Assembly (NCBI GenBank): GCA_017798125.1
Contig: CP059070.1
Location: 682,001 to 746,000 of the forward strand
From: Cryomorphaceae bacterium
Lineage (GTDB): Bacteria; Bacteroidota; Bacteroidia; Flavobacteriales; ECT2AJA-044
Length of the DNA: 64,000 nucleotides
Direction: 5' to 3'
Both the position numbers and the translations under genes were made by a program. The notes beneath the pieces are model-generated. The model was not told the DNA's origin, searched no databases, and saw only the letters and a program-made list of their open reading frames with translations. This document shows, piece by piece, positions 32,633-41,784 of this stretch (within the stretch, counting starts at the first letter, position 1; each line of letters starts with the position of its first letter).

Positions 32633-35458
32633 ATGGCCGAAACCAGCGAAAAACGCCTCTTTCTCCTCGACGCATACGCCCTCATATACCGTTCCTACTT
32701 TGCCTTCAGCAAGAACCCGCGAATGACTTCGGACGGGCGCAACACATCGGCCATCTACGGTTTCATGCTCACCCTGCTGGACCTCATCCGAAAAGAGGAC
32801 CCGAGCCACATCGCCATCGTTTTTGATCCGCCTGGCCCTGTGGATCGCGTGAACGACTTTGCCGAGTACAAGGCCAACCGCGAGGAGACCCCTGAGGACA
32901 TCAAGATGTCGGTCCCCATCATCAAAGATTTAGCCGCGGCCTTCCGCATCCCCTGCCTTCAGGTCATGGGCTTTGAAGCAGATGACGTCATCGGAACCTT
33001 GGCCAAAAAGGGAGAACAGGCCGGGTATCAAGTGTATATGATGACCCCGGACAAGGACTACGGCCAATTGGTCTCCGACAACATCTTCATGTACAAACCC
33101 GCCTACATGGGTAAAGGTGTTGAAGTCTGGGGAATTGAAGAGGTCAAGAAAAGATTTGAAATCGAGCGTGTGGATCAGGTGATCGACTTCTTGGGGATGA
33201 TGGGAGATGCCGTGGACAACATTCCCGGTATTCCAGGGGTGGGTCAAAAGACCGCTCAAAAATTCATCGCCCAATACGGGTCCATGGAGGGCTTGTACGA
33301 GAATCTGGATGATCTCAAAGGCAAGATGAAGGAGAAGGTGGAGCAGAACCGTGAGCTGGCCTTTTTGTCCAAGAAACTAGCCACCATCATCACGGATGTG
33401 CCTATTGAGTTTGACGAGAAGGACTTGATCCGCGAAGAGCCTGACGAGCCGCAAGTTCGAGAGCTCTTTGAGCAATTGGAATTCCGGAGTTTGGTTAAGC
33501 GGGTCTTTGGGGATGATTCAGCCGGGGCGAGTGCCCCGTCGAGTACTCCTTCAGCGCCGGCAAAGGCGGCGCCGGCAACCGACCAAATGGACTTGTTTGG
33601 TGCGCCGACGAGCGCATCGGGCCGTGAGGCCCAAGAAGCAGAATTCAAAACTTTAGAAAATACGCCGCACGACTATGAATTGGTCGATTCGCCGGAAAAG
33701 CGAAAAACGCTGATTTCTGCCCTTTTGGACCAAAAATCGGTGTGTTTTGACACGGAAACGACCGGAATTGATCCAAATTTGGCCGAATTGGTCGGTTTGG
33801 CTTTTAGCTATGAAGTGGGAAAAGCGTACTACGTGCCTGTGCCCGATGACCGAGATGAGGCCCTGAAGGTCACAGCGGAATTCAAGGACTTTTTTGAAAA
33901 TGAGGGCATTGAGAAGGTCGGTCAGAATTTGAAGTACGACATCAACGTGCTCAAATGGCATGGCGTTGAAGTACGTGGCGCGGTTTGGGACACGATGTTG
34001 GCGCATTATCTATTGAATCCCGATATGCGACACAACATGGATCTTCTGGCGCAAACGTACTTGAACTACCAGCCCGTCTCTATTGAATCCTTGATTGGCA
34101 AAAAAGGAAAAAAACAAGGCTCGATGCGGGATGTTGCCGTGGATCGAGTCGCGGAATACGCAGGTGAAGATGCGGACATCACCCTTCAGCTAAAAGAGGT
34201 TTTTGAGAAAGACCTGGGGGCCAACAACGTGGAGCGTCTGTTTCGCGATTTGGAAACACCCTTGGTTCGGGTGTTGGCCGCCATGGAGACCGAAGGGGTT
34301 CGGCTTGATTCGGAGAACCTGGCACAGTATAGCTCCGAACTCAAAACGGAATTGCAAGGGATCCAGAGCCGCATTTATGATCTAGCTGGTGCCGAGTTCA
34401 ATATTGGGTCGCCCAAACAATTGGGTGAAATCCTCTTTGAACAAATGAAGATCGTAGACAAGCCCAAAAAGACGAAAAGCGGGCAGTACAGCACCTCGGA
34501 GGACACTTTGAGTAAACTGGCCGGGGAGCACGAGATCATTGATCAGGTCCTCGATTATCGCAGTGTATCGAAGCTGATCAGCACCTATGTAGACGCCTTG
34601 CCTGAACTGGTCAATCCTAAGACGGGTCGCATCCACACGACCTACAATCAAACTGTTGCCGCCACAGGGCGTTTATCCAGCAACAATCCGAACCTTCAGA
34701 ACATCCCCATCCGAACGGAGCGGGGTCGGAAAGTACGTGCTGCCTTTGTCCCAAGAGATGAAAACCATGTTCTTCTGGCGGCGGATTACAGTCAAATTGA
34801 GCTTCGTTTGATCGCCGCTCTGGCCAAAGATGAGGACATGATTGCGGCCTTTAAGAGTGGACAGGATATCCACAAAGCCACGGCGGCGAAAGTCTACGGG
34901 GTCCCCTTGGAAGAAGTGGATCGCGACATGCGGAGCAGTGCCAAAATGGTCAACTTCGGTATCATCTACGGTATTTCCGCCTTTGGACTAGCCGATCGTC
35001 TGAACATCAAAAGAACGGAGGCACGGGAAATCATTGACAACTACTTCAGCAAGTACCCGGCCATTAAGGAGTACATGGACTACAGCATCAATTTTGCACG
35101 GGAACTCGGATATGTACAGACCATTATGGAGCGGCGTCGATACCTACCAGACATCAACTCGCGCAATGCCACCGTTCGTGGGTTCGCTGAACGAAACGCC
35201 ATCAACGCTCCCATTCAAGGCTCCGCGGCTGACATCATCAAGAAAGCCATGATTGCGATCCATGACCGATTCCAAGCGGAAGGGTTTAAGTCGAAAATGA
35301 TCCTACAGGTACACGATGAATTGGTCTTCGATGCCCATATCGATGAGCTCGAGACCATTAAACCGATTGTTCGGGATTTAATGGAAAACGCCGTTACGCT
35401 TGACGTTCCCCTCCTCGTAGATATGGGAACCGGGCAAACTTGGTTAGAGGCGCACTAA
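32633..35458 (+). CDS. polA: DNA polymerase I
   Basis: 941 residues from the ATG at 32633 (MAETSEKRLFLLDAYALIYRSYFAF). The 5' nuclease domain spans ~1-290 (FEADDVIGTLAK, GDAVDNIPGIPGVGQKTA). A Pro/Ala/Ser-rich linker leads to a 3'-5' exonuclease that keeps its acidic residues (CFDTETTGIDPN, GQNLKYDINVL), unlike many bacterial Pol I. Polymerase motifs are A (DYSQIELRLIAALAKDED), B (RSSAKMVNFGIIYG) and C (QVHDELVFD). It fills gaps in repair and removes Okazaki primers. The linker carries a hairpin repeat (33614-33632) and a separate GGGGC/GCCCC hairpin at 33524-33537. Confidence 0.95.
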   Translation: MAETSEKRLFLLDAYALIYRSYFAFSKNPRMTSDGRNTSAIYGFMLTLLDLIRKEDPSHIAIVFDPPGPVDRVNDFAEYKANREETPEDIKMSVPIIKDLAAAFRIPCLQVMGFEADDVIGTLAKKGEQAGYQVYMMTPDKDYGQLVSDNIFMYKPAYMGKGVEVWGIEEVKKRFEIERVDQVIDFLGMMGDAVDNIPGIPGVGQKTAQKFIAQYGSMEGLYENLDDLKGKMKEKVEQNRELAFLSKKLATIITDVPIEFDEKDLIREEPDEPQVRELFEQLEFRSLVKRVFGDDSAGASAPSSTPSAPAKAAPATDQMDLFGAPTSASGREAQEAEFKTLENTPHDYELVDSPEKRKTLISALLDQKSVCFDTETTGIDPNLAELVGLAFSYEVGKAYYVPVPDDRDEALKVTAEFKDFFENEGIEKVGQNLKYDINVLKWHGVEVRGAVWDTMLAHYLLNPDMRHNMDLLAQTYLNYQPVSIESLIGKKGKKQGSMRDVAVDRVAEYAGEDADITLQLKEVFEKDLGANNVERLFRDLETPLVRVLAAMETEGVRLDSENLAQYSSELKTELQGIQSRIYDLAGAEFNIGSPKQLGEILFEQMKIVDKPKKTKSGQYSTSEDTLSKLAGEHEIIDQVLDYRSVSKLISTYVDALPELVNPKTGRIHTTYNQTVAATGRLSSNNPNLQNIPIRTERGRKVRAAFVPRDENHVLLAADYSQIELRLIAALAKDEDMIAAFKSGQDIHKATAAKVYGVPLEEVDRDMRSSAKMVNFGIIYGISAFGLADRLNIKRTEAREIIDNYFSKYPAIKEYMDYSINFARELGYVQTIMERRRYLPDINSRNATVRGFAERNAINAPIQGSAADIIKKAMIAIHDRFQAEGFKSKMILQVHDELVFDAHIDELETIKPIVRDLMENAVTLDVPLLVDMGTGQTWLEAH
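33614..33632 (+). repeat. Dispersed hairpin element, GTGA loop
   Basis: GCATC, stem GGGCC, loop GTGA, stem GGCCC; encodes ASGREAQ in the polA interdomain linker. Confidence 0.8.
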
Positions 35459-35461
35459 GAC

Positions 35462-37573
35462 CTATTCAATAATCCAAGGCTCTACGAATTGTCCTTTACT
35501 GGACTGAATTCGCAGAATATAGGAACCTGTGGCCAGCGTATTGGGCAGGGCTACACGGTGTGAACTGCCTGCCAACAGCATTGGAAGCTCTTGACTTAAA
35601 ACGGTTCGACCGCTCAAATCCACCAGCTCCAGTTGAGCTTGAACCAAATCCTCTCCGCCAATGGCCAAGGTCAAGTGATCATTTGCTGGGTTGGGATAGG
35701 CCTCGAGTGCCAATTCACCAGACTCCGCCAATCCGACTTCAGTACCCACGTACAGGTTGTCCATGTAGAAGTTGTTTCCATACTTACCAAGGTACTCGAT
35801 TCGGATCCAGAATTTCTCCGAATTCTGCGCCAAAGCAACAGATATTTGCTTGTTACTCCAGTTGTGCGTTGGTCCTGGAACAAATGGCTGAAGTTGATAA
35901 ATAGCCGTATCCGTTGGAAGACTATTCATACTAATGGACCCTCTGGGTGACCAACTGGTTCCATTCGTACTCAACCAAACGCGAACCAGGTCTTCAGTAA
36001 AGTCTTCTTTCGCCGCGAAGGCATAGTCAAAACTGACGTTATAATTGCTCAGTGAAGTACCGTCAAAAGGCCCGAAGTAAACTTCGTCTTTCTGGTATTC
36101 GCGATTCACCGCGGGAGCAAATTTGGCAAAGTTGTCCAACTTCAAAGAGCGATTTCCACTCGCAGCGGCATCACCAGTGGTGGCAAAACCATTGCCTAAT
36201 TCTGAAACCAGAACTTGGAATGGCTCTGCTCCCTCTCCGGAAACGTTTTCAAAATCAAAAATGGCCGGACCACTTTGCTGAACAGCAGTATCCAATACCA
36301 CTACTCGGTCGGTGTAAATTCGGGTATTAAAGCCCTCGTTATTTCCAACCGTGTATTGAAAGTCATAAGTTCCTCCTTGGGCATACACCACCTTAACCGT
36401 TGAGTCGCTAGCCCCTGAAGTAATGGTTCCCCCGGGAAAGTCCCAAGTGTGAGAAGTAACTGCACCATTGTAGGCATTACTGTGCAGAACCACTGTATCT
36501 CCTACCAAAACGACTTCATCTTCGATGATGTAGTCTGGCTGAGGAGCACATGGACTAGGATCTAAGAAAACGCCGCGATCTACCAGGTTATCATATTCAA
36601 CCAGCCTTTTGCGCCCGAATACACTCGACAAGCTGAAATGAGCAATATCGCGCTGTTGTTCGGTAAACATGCGCATGCATTCATTATCGGTGTAATCCAT
36701 GTAATTTTCAATGTTATCCGGTAAATCCGGAACGTCGAAATTGCAGCTGTTGATTTGGGCGGTACACGGACCATAATTCGGTGAATCCACTGGTGGAGTG
36801 TCGGTGCAATAATCGTTGTCCAGAAGCGCTGAACACCCATCCTGAAAGGTGTGCATCAAGCCGACATAATGCCCTCCTTCATGAGAGAGTACACTACCTC
36901 CGCGACTACCCACTGGAAGCCCAAGAGCTGTACCTATGGTTCCGGCGTAATCGGAGCGGTTGGCAATTCCATCGCGCCGTAGGGGCACATTAAATCCTGG
37001 AGGCATGGCATATCCAATCAAGGTTCCGCCACCGCCACCGCCGTACAATCCTCCAACCAAATAGATGTTGAGGTAATCCCGGTTATTCCAGCCAAAGGTT
37101 TTAAAGCCCTGTGGAAGGTCGTTTGCTAAGCGCGTTCGGTGGCGCAATATTCCAGTGGTACAATTACTGTCCGGGTCCAAACGCGCCAATCGAAACTCGA
37201 TTTGCATCGAGGCCTGAACCCCACGAAAAGTCGAATCTATGAGCGCCGTATCCGCATGGGTAAAGGAGTAATCCTCATTCATGACGCGAATCATATCAAA
37301 AACCTGAGCGTCCGAAATATTCTCCGGTCCTCCGTCGTGAAACACGTGCACGACAACGGGAATGATGAAGGTGCTGTCCTCTGGAATTTGCGATTCCTGA
37401 GCGCGATAATCCTGGAGGAGTGAAGGAAGTGTCTCACTAAACCAATTGACTTTTTCGGGATACCGTTGGAGGAGGTCGTTGATATCCTCATCAAAGGCAC
37501 AAATGTGGTTCTGTCCATAGGAGGGTCCTGCCAACAGAGCAAGCCCGAACAGCAGAGTAAAGAACTTCTTCAT
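35462..37573 (-). CDS. M43-family (pappalysin-like) metalloprotease with T9SS sorting domain, copy 3
   Basis: The 703-residue protein has a signal peptide (MKKFFTLLFGLALLAGPSYG). The zinc motif HEGGHYVGLMH is near residue 228 and is followed by a Cys-rich loop and the Met-turn ENYMDYTDNECMRMFT. A PKD-like domain (SHTWDFPGG), a jelly-roll region with YMDNLYVGTEVG, and a T9SS sorting domain (ALEAYPNPANDHLTLAI) follow. It is a secreted metzincin peptidase. It is the last of three tandem paralogues on the minus strand. One imperfect hairpin repeat lies at 36971-36986. Confidence 0.9.
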   Translation of the reverse strand: MKKFFTLLFGLALLAGPSYGQNHICAFDEDINDLLQRYPEKVNWFSETLPSLLQDYRAQESQIPEDSTFIIPVVVHVFHDGGPENISDAQVFDMIRVMNEDYSFTHADTALIDSTFRGVQASMQIEFRLARLDPDSNCTTGILRHRTRLANDLPQGFKTFGWNNRDYLNIYLVGGLYGGGGGGTLIGYAMPPGFNVPLRRDGIANRSDYAGTIGTALGLPVGSRGGSVLSHEGGHYVGLMHTFQDGCSALLDNDYCTDTPPVDSPNYGPCTAQINSCNFDVPDLPDNIENYMDYTDNECMRMFTEQQRDIAHFSLSSVFGRKRLVEYDNLVDRGVFLDPSPCAPQPDYIIEDEVVLVGDTVVLHSNAYNGAVTSHTWDFPGGTITSGASDSTVKVVYAQGGTYDFQYTVGNNEGFNTRIYTDRVVVLDTAVQQSGPAIFDFENVSGEGAEPFQVLVSELGNGFATTGDAAASGNRSLKLDNFAKFAPAVNREYQKDEVYFGPFDGTSLSNYNVSFDYAFAAKEDFTEDLVRVWLSTNGTSWSPRGSISMNSLPTDTAIYQLQPFVPGPTHNWSNKQISVALAQNSEKFWIRIEYLGKYGNNFYMDNLYVGTEVGLAESGELALEAYPNPANDHLTLAIGGEDLVQAQLELVDLSGRTVLSQELPMLLAGSSHRVALPNTLATGSYILRIQSSKGQFVEPWIIE
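36971..36986 (+). repeat. Dispersed hairpin element, imperfect
   Basis: ATC, stem GCGCC, loop GTA, stem GGGGC; one stem mismatch. Lies in a metalloprotease gene (antisense). Confidence 0.55.
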
Positions 37574-37588
37574 ATGTCGTTGTTTGGG

Positions 37589-39700
37589 TTAATCGATCAT
37601 CCAGCGGTCCACGTAGGACCCAGTGCCAGACTCAACCGATAATACATATGCGCCCTTCGAAAGGTTCGCGGGAAGGTCAATCCGAAGATCGCTTCCGGCC
37701 GCGAGGAATGCCACATCGTGCACAAACACCACGCGTCCTTGAAGATCCGTCAAGCGCAAAGTCGCCTCATTTAAATCCTGAGCTCCGTTGGCCACGGTGA
37801 TGTGATCGTGGGCAGGATTCGGGAAGGCGCGCAGCTCCAAGATACCGCTTTCTTCCAAGCTGATCGTTTGATCGACTAAGAAGACGTTATCAACGTACAG
37901 GTTATTGGCGTTTTCACCTGAAGTAAATTTCAAACGTATACGGAGGTTGTCTCGTGCGGCAAAGCCAGCCAAGTTAACGACTAACTCATCCCAGGAGCTA
38001 GTTGTGGTCGGCGTGAATGGGGCATTGGTTTGGGTGGCTGTTCTCAAAGCACTGCCGCTTCTCGACAAACGAGTAATCCAAGCATTCGAGCAACCGAAAT
38101 TCACCTGGACTTCGAGCTCTGTGTCTCCATCATTGCCGAATTGGCTGGTGTACGCATACCACAAATGAAGGTCTGATGCTCCTTGTGTGGTCATGTCCAC
38201 TGTTGGTAGGTACAAGTACTCTATGTGATAATCATTAAAGCCATATCCCATGATGTTGGTCTTATTCAACGCATTGACCATCATGCTCGAGTTGCCATCT
38301 TGAGAAGCCGTAGATACACGCTCAAAGTTGTCGCCAAATTCCCATCCTTGCTGGGTCACATCAGTTCCAATCTCTGCTGCGGTCTCAAAGCTGGTACCCC
38401 ATTGGGTGGCGTCTTCACCTTGGTCCGACTGAACGACAATGACACCATCAAAGGTCTCCAAATTGGTTCCTTGCGCGTTGGTCACAGATAGCTTAAAGTC
38501 ATAGCTTCCTGGCGTATCATACGTCACGGACACGATCGAATCTGTAGAGGTCGCTGGATTCCCACCTGGAAATTCCCAAATACGCGATGTGGCCACTCCA
38601 TTGTAGTGGTTATCCGTGTAAGTGATTGCTGTACCGGTGCACGTTTGATCACGGCTCACGATAAAATCGGGTTTTGGGGCACAAGGAGATACAGGGAGTA
38701 AGACTCCCGTTGCCGCGTAATTGGTGGGCGTTACCAACTGCCCGCGTTGTGAGCTTGGGCTACTTAAAGCGCTTTGCATACGAGCAGCTTGACCCGCCGT
38801 AAACATCAAGAGACAGTCATCATTGGAATAATCCATGAAATTCTCGGGCATATCCAAGGTGCCACAAGTCGTCTGGCCCTGAGCACAGCCAAAATTGGAA
38901 GAAGAAGTTGCTGGGGTATCGCCCACTTGGTCTCCATTGGAACACCCTCCTTGAAAGGTGTGGAATAGATCCAGGTAGTGACCGACCTCGTGTGTAGTCG
39001 TACGTCCAAGGTCATAAGGTGCGTTGTTCGCTGCCGTTCCTATGGATCCAAAACTCGCCGAAAGCATGAAATTACCATCGTCCAAGCCGATCATTCCGTT
39101 GACCGGAAAGGCCGAATATCCCAGAAGTCCGGCCAAATTTGGAACCAGGAAGATGTTCATGTATTTGTCGTTGTCCCACCCATAGGCCTTCAAGCAGTTT
39201 GGCGCAGCACTATTGCTTACCAGAGGTTGGCGGTGGTATACCACACCGTCTGTACAATCTCCATTTGGGTCTAAACGCGCAAGTCGGAATTCAATTTGCG
39301 TATCGGCGTGAACGGCCTTGTGGGGCGTCTGAACGCTACCGGTGTCCGCATTCAATTTGCGATAATCCTCATTGAGAATGCGCATTCCATCAATAATTTG
39401 GTCCATGCCGAGGTTACCCGTACCCCCATCCGCATGAAATACATGAACTACCGTGGGAATGTAGTACAAGGCCGTGTCTTGTTGACCAGCACGAGCAGCT
39501 TGCACTTCTTGTAAAGCGGCTGCCATACTCGCCTGGGTCGCTTCAAAAGCCTGGCGATAAATTTCGTCCGTAGACATGCGGTGTGCGTGAATTTCGTCGG
39601 TGTAGCAACGAACGCTGTGAACGTGTTCTTGAGCGCTTGTATTCGTGTAGCCAAAAAGCGCAAGGGTCAAGGCAATCAATCCTCTCTTCATCATCTTCAT
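37589..39700 (-). CDS. M43-family metalloprotease with T9SS sorting domain, copy 2
   Basis: The 703-residue protein has a signal peptide (MKRGLIALTLALFGYTNTSAQ after two extra Met). The zinc motif HEVGHYLDLFH (~234) has Asp where most metzincins have Gly. The Met-turn ENFMDYSNDDCLLMFT, a PKD-like region (SRIWEFPGGN), a jelly-roll (NNLYVDNVFLVD) and a T9SS sorting domain (ELRAFPNPAHDHITVAN) follow. It is predicted to be secreted and active on extracellular protein. It overlaps the upstream paralogue by 4 bp and is 15 bp from the downstream one, so the three form one operon. Confidence 0.9.
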   Translation of the reverse strand: MKMMKRGLIALTLALFGYTNTSAQEHVHSVRCYTDEIHAHRMSTDEIYRQAFEATQASMAAALQEVQAARAGQQDTALYYIPTVVHVFHADGGTGNLGMDQIIDGMRILNEDYRKLNADTGSVQTPHKAVHADTQIEFRLARLDPNGDCTDGVVYHRQPLVSNSAAPNCLKAYGWDNDKYMNIFLVPNLAGLLGYSAFPVNGMIGLDDGNFMLSASFGSIGTAANNAPYDLGRTTTHEVGHYLDLFHTFQGGCSNGDQVGDTPATSSSNFGCAQGQTTCGTLDMPENFMDYSNDDCLLMFTAGQAARMQSALSSPSSQRGQLVTPTNYAATGVLLPVSPCAPKPDFIVSRDQTCTGTAITYTDNHYNGVATSRIWEFPGGNPATSTDSIVSVTYDTPGSYDFKLSVTNAQGTNLETFDGVIVVQSDQGEDATQWGTSFETAAEIGTDVTQQGWEFGDNFERVSTASQDGNSSMMVNALNKTNIMGYGFNDYHIEYLYLPTVDMTTQGASDLHLWYAYTSQFGNDGDTELEVQVNFGCSNAWITRLSRSGSALRTATQTNAPFTPTTTSSWDELVVNLAGFAARDNLRIRLKFTSGENANNLYVDNVFLVDQTISLEESGILELRAFPNPAHDHITVANGAQDLNEATLRLTDLQGRVVFVHDVAFLAAGSDLRIDLPANLSKGAYVLSVESGTGSYVDRWMID

Positions 39701-41733
39701 TGTTTGATCAGTTTGCGCGAAACCACTCCTTGTGTAGTGCGGAAAATCGCGAAGTATGTTCCTGCCGTCCAGGCAGAGGTAGTCATTTCTAGTTGACCGG
39801 AATGTCGGCCAGTAAACAATAGTCGTCCGGTGAGGTCTCGAATTTCAATTTCCACCTCCTCTAAAGTCCCGAGGTCAATCGTCAATTGATCCCGCACGGG
39901 GTTTGGATAGAGGGCGATCTCTTCCACGGAGTTTTCTTCGAGGCCGATGGTCTCATAAATCTTCAAATCATCGAGGTATATGTTGTTCCCTCCACCGGAG
40001 GTGAATTCGAACTTCACGAGTAGATGCTCTCGACTTTGGTAAGCGGCCAAGTTCACTGTGGCCGTTTCCCATTGATTCGGACTCGGCTCAAATTCGTCGA
40101 AGAATTCATTCGGCGCGGTAGCCAATTGTGCGGCTGGAATCACCATTCTAGGAATCCATGTCACCCCACAATTGGTACTGACCCAAATGCGCAATTCATC
40201 CTGGTCATCAACTGTTTTGCGGGCAAATGCGTAGGAGAACTCCAGCGTACTTGCCGTTTGTTGGGTCATGTCCAAAGGAGGCATCAGAAGTTCTTCACGA
40301 GCCCCGGCCGTTTTGAAGTAGTTCTTTACCGACATGCTCTGGGTTCCCGTTTTGGCGACGTCCGTATCGACGTTCCAGCTGTAGGCCATTTCGTTGGGTT
40401 GCACTTGGTACTGCGTTCCAAAGGGAAACGGAGGTTCGAAGGACTCCCCGTAGTAGCCCGGAACAATACCCACGGTATCAAAGACATTGATGATTCGGGT
40501 AGCTAGAGAATTACCTTGACCATTGGAGGCGTTCAGTTCGATGGTATACGTCCCGGGGGCATTGAACCCGATGGAGGCCACAGAGTCCTGCGAGAAGTCC
40601 AAATTTGTATTGACCAGGGTCCACTGACGAGCAGTGACTGGACCGTTCCACGAATAGTCGAAAAGCTCCAATGAATCACTCAAGCAAACGTAGGGCGAAG
40701 GGGTACCGATGTAGGCATTCGGAGCGCAAAGGGCTGAAGCGTCATCCACTCCGGTTTCCAGCAAATTCTGGCTGCTGATCAACTGACTTCGGGTACCGTT
40801 TAATTCACTTTCCATCCGGGCCACTTGCTGAGCACTAAACATGTTCTGGCAAATACCATTGGTGTAGTCCATGTAGTTTTCGCCTTGGTCCGGAAGGTCG
40901 GGGCTTTCATTGGAACAGCTGTTTCCCCAATTGCATCCGCTATTGGATGCCGCCACTGGAGGTGTATCCGTAAACCCGTCATTGTTGCCAAAACAACCAC
41001 CCTGAAAAGTATGGGGAAGCCCTAGATAATGTCCGAGTTCGTGCGTCAAGGTGCGCCCGCCGTTGTTCGGACCAAACCCTGTGGTGGCCGATCCGATGCG
41101 GCCCATCACATCGTGTCGGATGACAATGCCGTCGTTCAAGGCACTTTGTCCTGGATTCGGGAAATACGCATAACCCAAGATGGTTCCGTTCCCGCCGAAG
41201 GTGTTTTCGATGGTCTTCACCACATAGATGTTCATGTATTTGTTGTTGTCCGCGGGAACCAAATTCTTGATCTCATTGGGTGCATTGGCTGTCAATGCCG
41301 TCCGCACGCGCACAATTCCATCCGTACATTCTCCTGTTGGACCTACAGTGGCCAACTTGAACTCGATGTTTCCCATGCCCGCGACTGGCTTGAAGGTGTT
41401 CGACGTATTCGAGGTATCGCTGTTGAGTCGCTGAACATCTTCGTTGAGCACGTCGATCGCATCCAAGACTTGTGCACGTGAAATATTCTCGGGTCCGTCG
41501 TTGTGAAAAATCCAGACCATCACGGGTACGGTCAGTGTGGAATTGGAGCGAGCGGCATCCCCATCGGCCCGTAGGGCCAGATCTCTGTTTTCAAAATACT
41601 GCCGGTAGTGCGGATCTGAATCCATCATGTGCTGATGAATATGATCCGTGGCGCATTTTTCTTGAGCCCGTGCCGGGGCCACATATAGAGTGAGGGCCAC
41701 CATCAAGGCGCCCTGTAGCAAGCGTAGTTTCAT
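39697..41733 (-). CDS. M43-family metalloprotease with T9SS sorting domain, copy 1
   Basis: The 678-residue protein has a signal peptide (MKLRLLQGALMVALTLYVAPARAQ). The canonical zinc motif is HELGHYLGLPH (~230) and the Met-turn ENYMDYTNGICQNMFS. A PKD-like domain, a jelly-roll region (NNIYLDDLKIYE) and a T9SS sorting domain (IALYPNPVRDQLTIDLG, ending RKLIKQ) follow. It is the first gene of the three-protease operon, with a -7 box TACTTTTG at 41754-41761 upstream. A perfect hairpin repeat lies near the N-terminus (41563-41578, encoding ALRADG). Confidence 0.9.
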   Translation of the reverse strand: MKLRLLQGALMVALTLYVAPARAQEKCATDHIHQHMMDSDPHYRQYFENRDLALRADGDAARSNSTLTVPVMVWIFHNDGPENISRAQVLDAIDVLNEDVQRLNSDTSNTSNTFKPVAGMGNIEFKLATVGPTGECTDGIVRVRTALTANAPNEIKNLVPADNNKYMNIYVVKTIENTFGGNGTILGYAYFPNPGQSALNDGIVIRHDVMGRIGSATTGFGPNNGGRTLTHELGHYLGLPHTFQGGCFGNNDGFTDTPPVAASNSGCNWGNSCSNESPDLPDQGENYMDYTNGICQNMFSAQQVARMESELNGTRSQLISSQNLLETGVDDASALCAPNAYIGTPSPYVCLSDSLELFDYSWNGPVTARQWTLVNTNLDFSQDSVASIGFNAPGTYTIELNASNGQGNSLATRIINVFDTVGIVPGYYGESFEPPFPFGTQYQVQPNEMAYSWNVDTDVAKTGTQSMSVKNYFKTAGAREELLMPPLDMTQQTASTLEFSYAFARKTVDDQDELRIWVSTNCGVTWIPRMVIPAAQLATAPNEFFDEFEPSPNQWETATVNLAAYQSREHLLVKFEFTSGGGNNIYLDDLKIYETIGLEENSVEEIALYPNPVRDQLTIDLGTLEEVEIEIRDLTGRLLFTGRHSGQLEMTTSAWTAGTYFAIFRTTQGVVSRKLIKQ
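41563..41578 (+). repeat. Dispersed hairpin element, GTA loop
   Basis: ATC, stem GGCCC, loop GTA, stem GGGCC; perfect, near the N-terminus of a metalloprotease gene (antisense, encoding ALRADG). Confidence 0.8.
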
Positions 41734-41753
41734 TGTTTGGGTTAATGAAGCGA

Positions 41754-41761
41754 CAAAAGTA
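41754..41761 (-). promoter_or_regulatory. -7 box of the metalloprotease operon
   Basis: TACTTTTG on the minus strand matches TAnnTTTG, 20 bp before the ATG of the first protease. Confidence 0.5.
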
Positions 41762-41784
41762 TCAAAAAGGCGCCGAAATTGACT

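Noticed and set aside
33524-33537. GGGGC-GAGT-GCCCC hairpin in the polA linker
   Set aside because: A single copy without the ATC flank or a GTA/GTGA loop; GC-rich Ala/Pro/Ser codons can produce it by chance.
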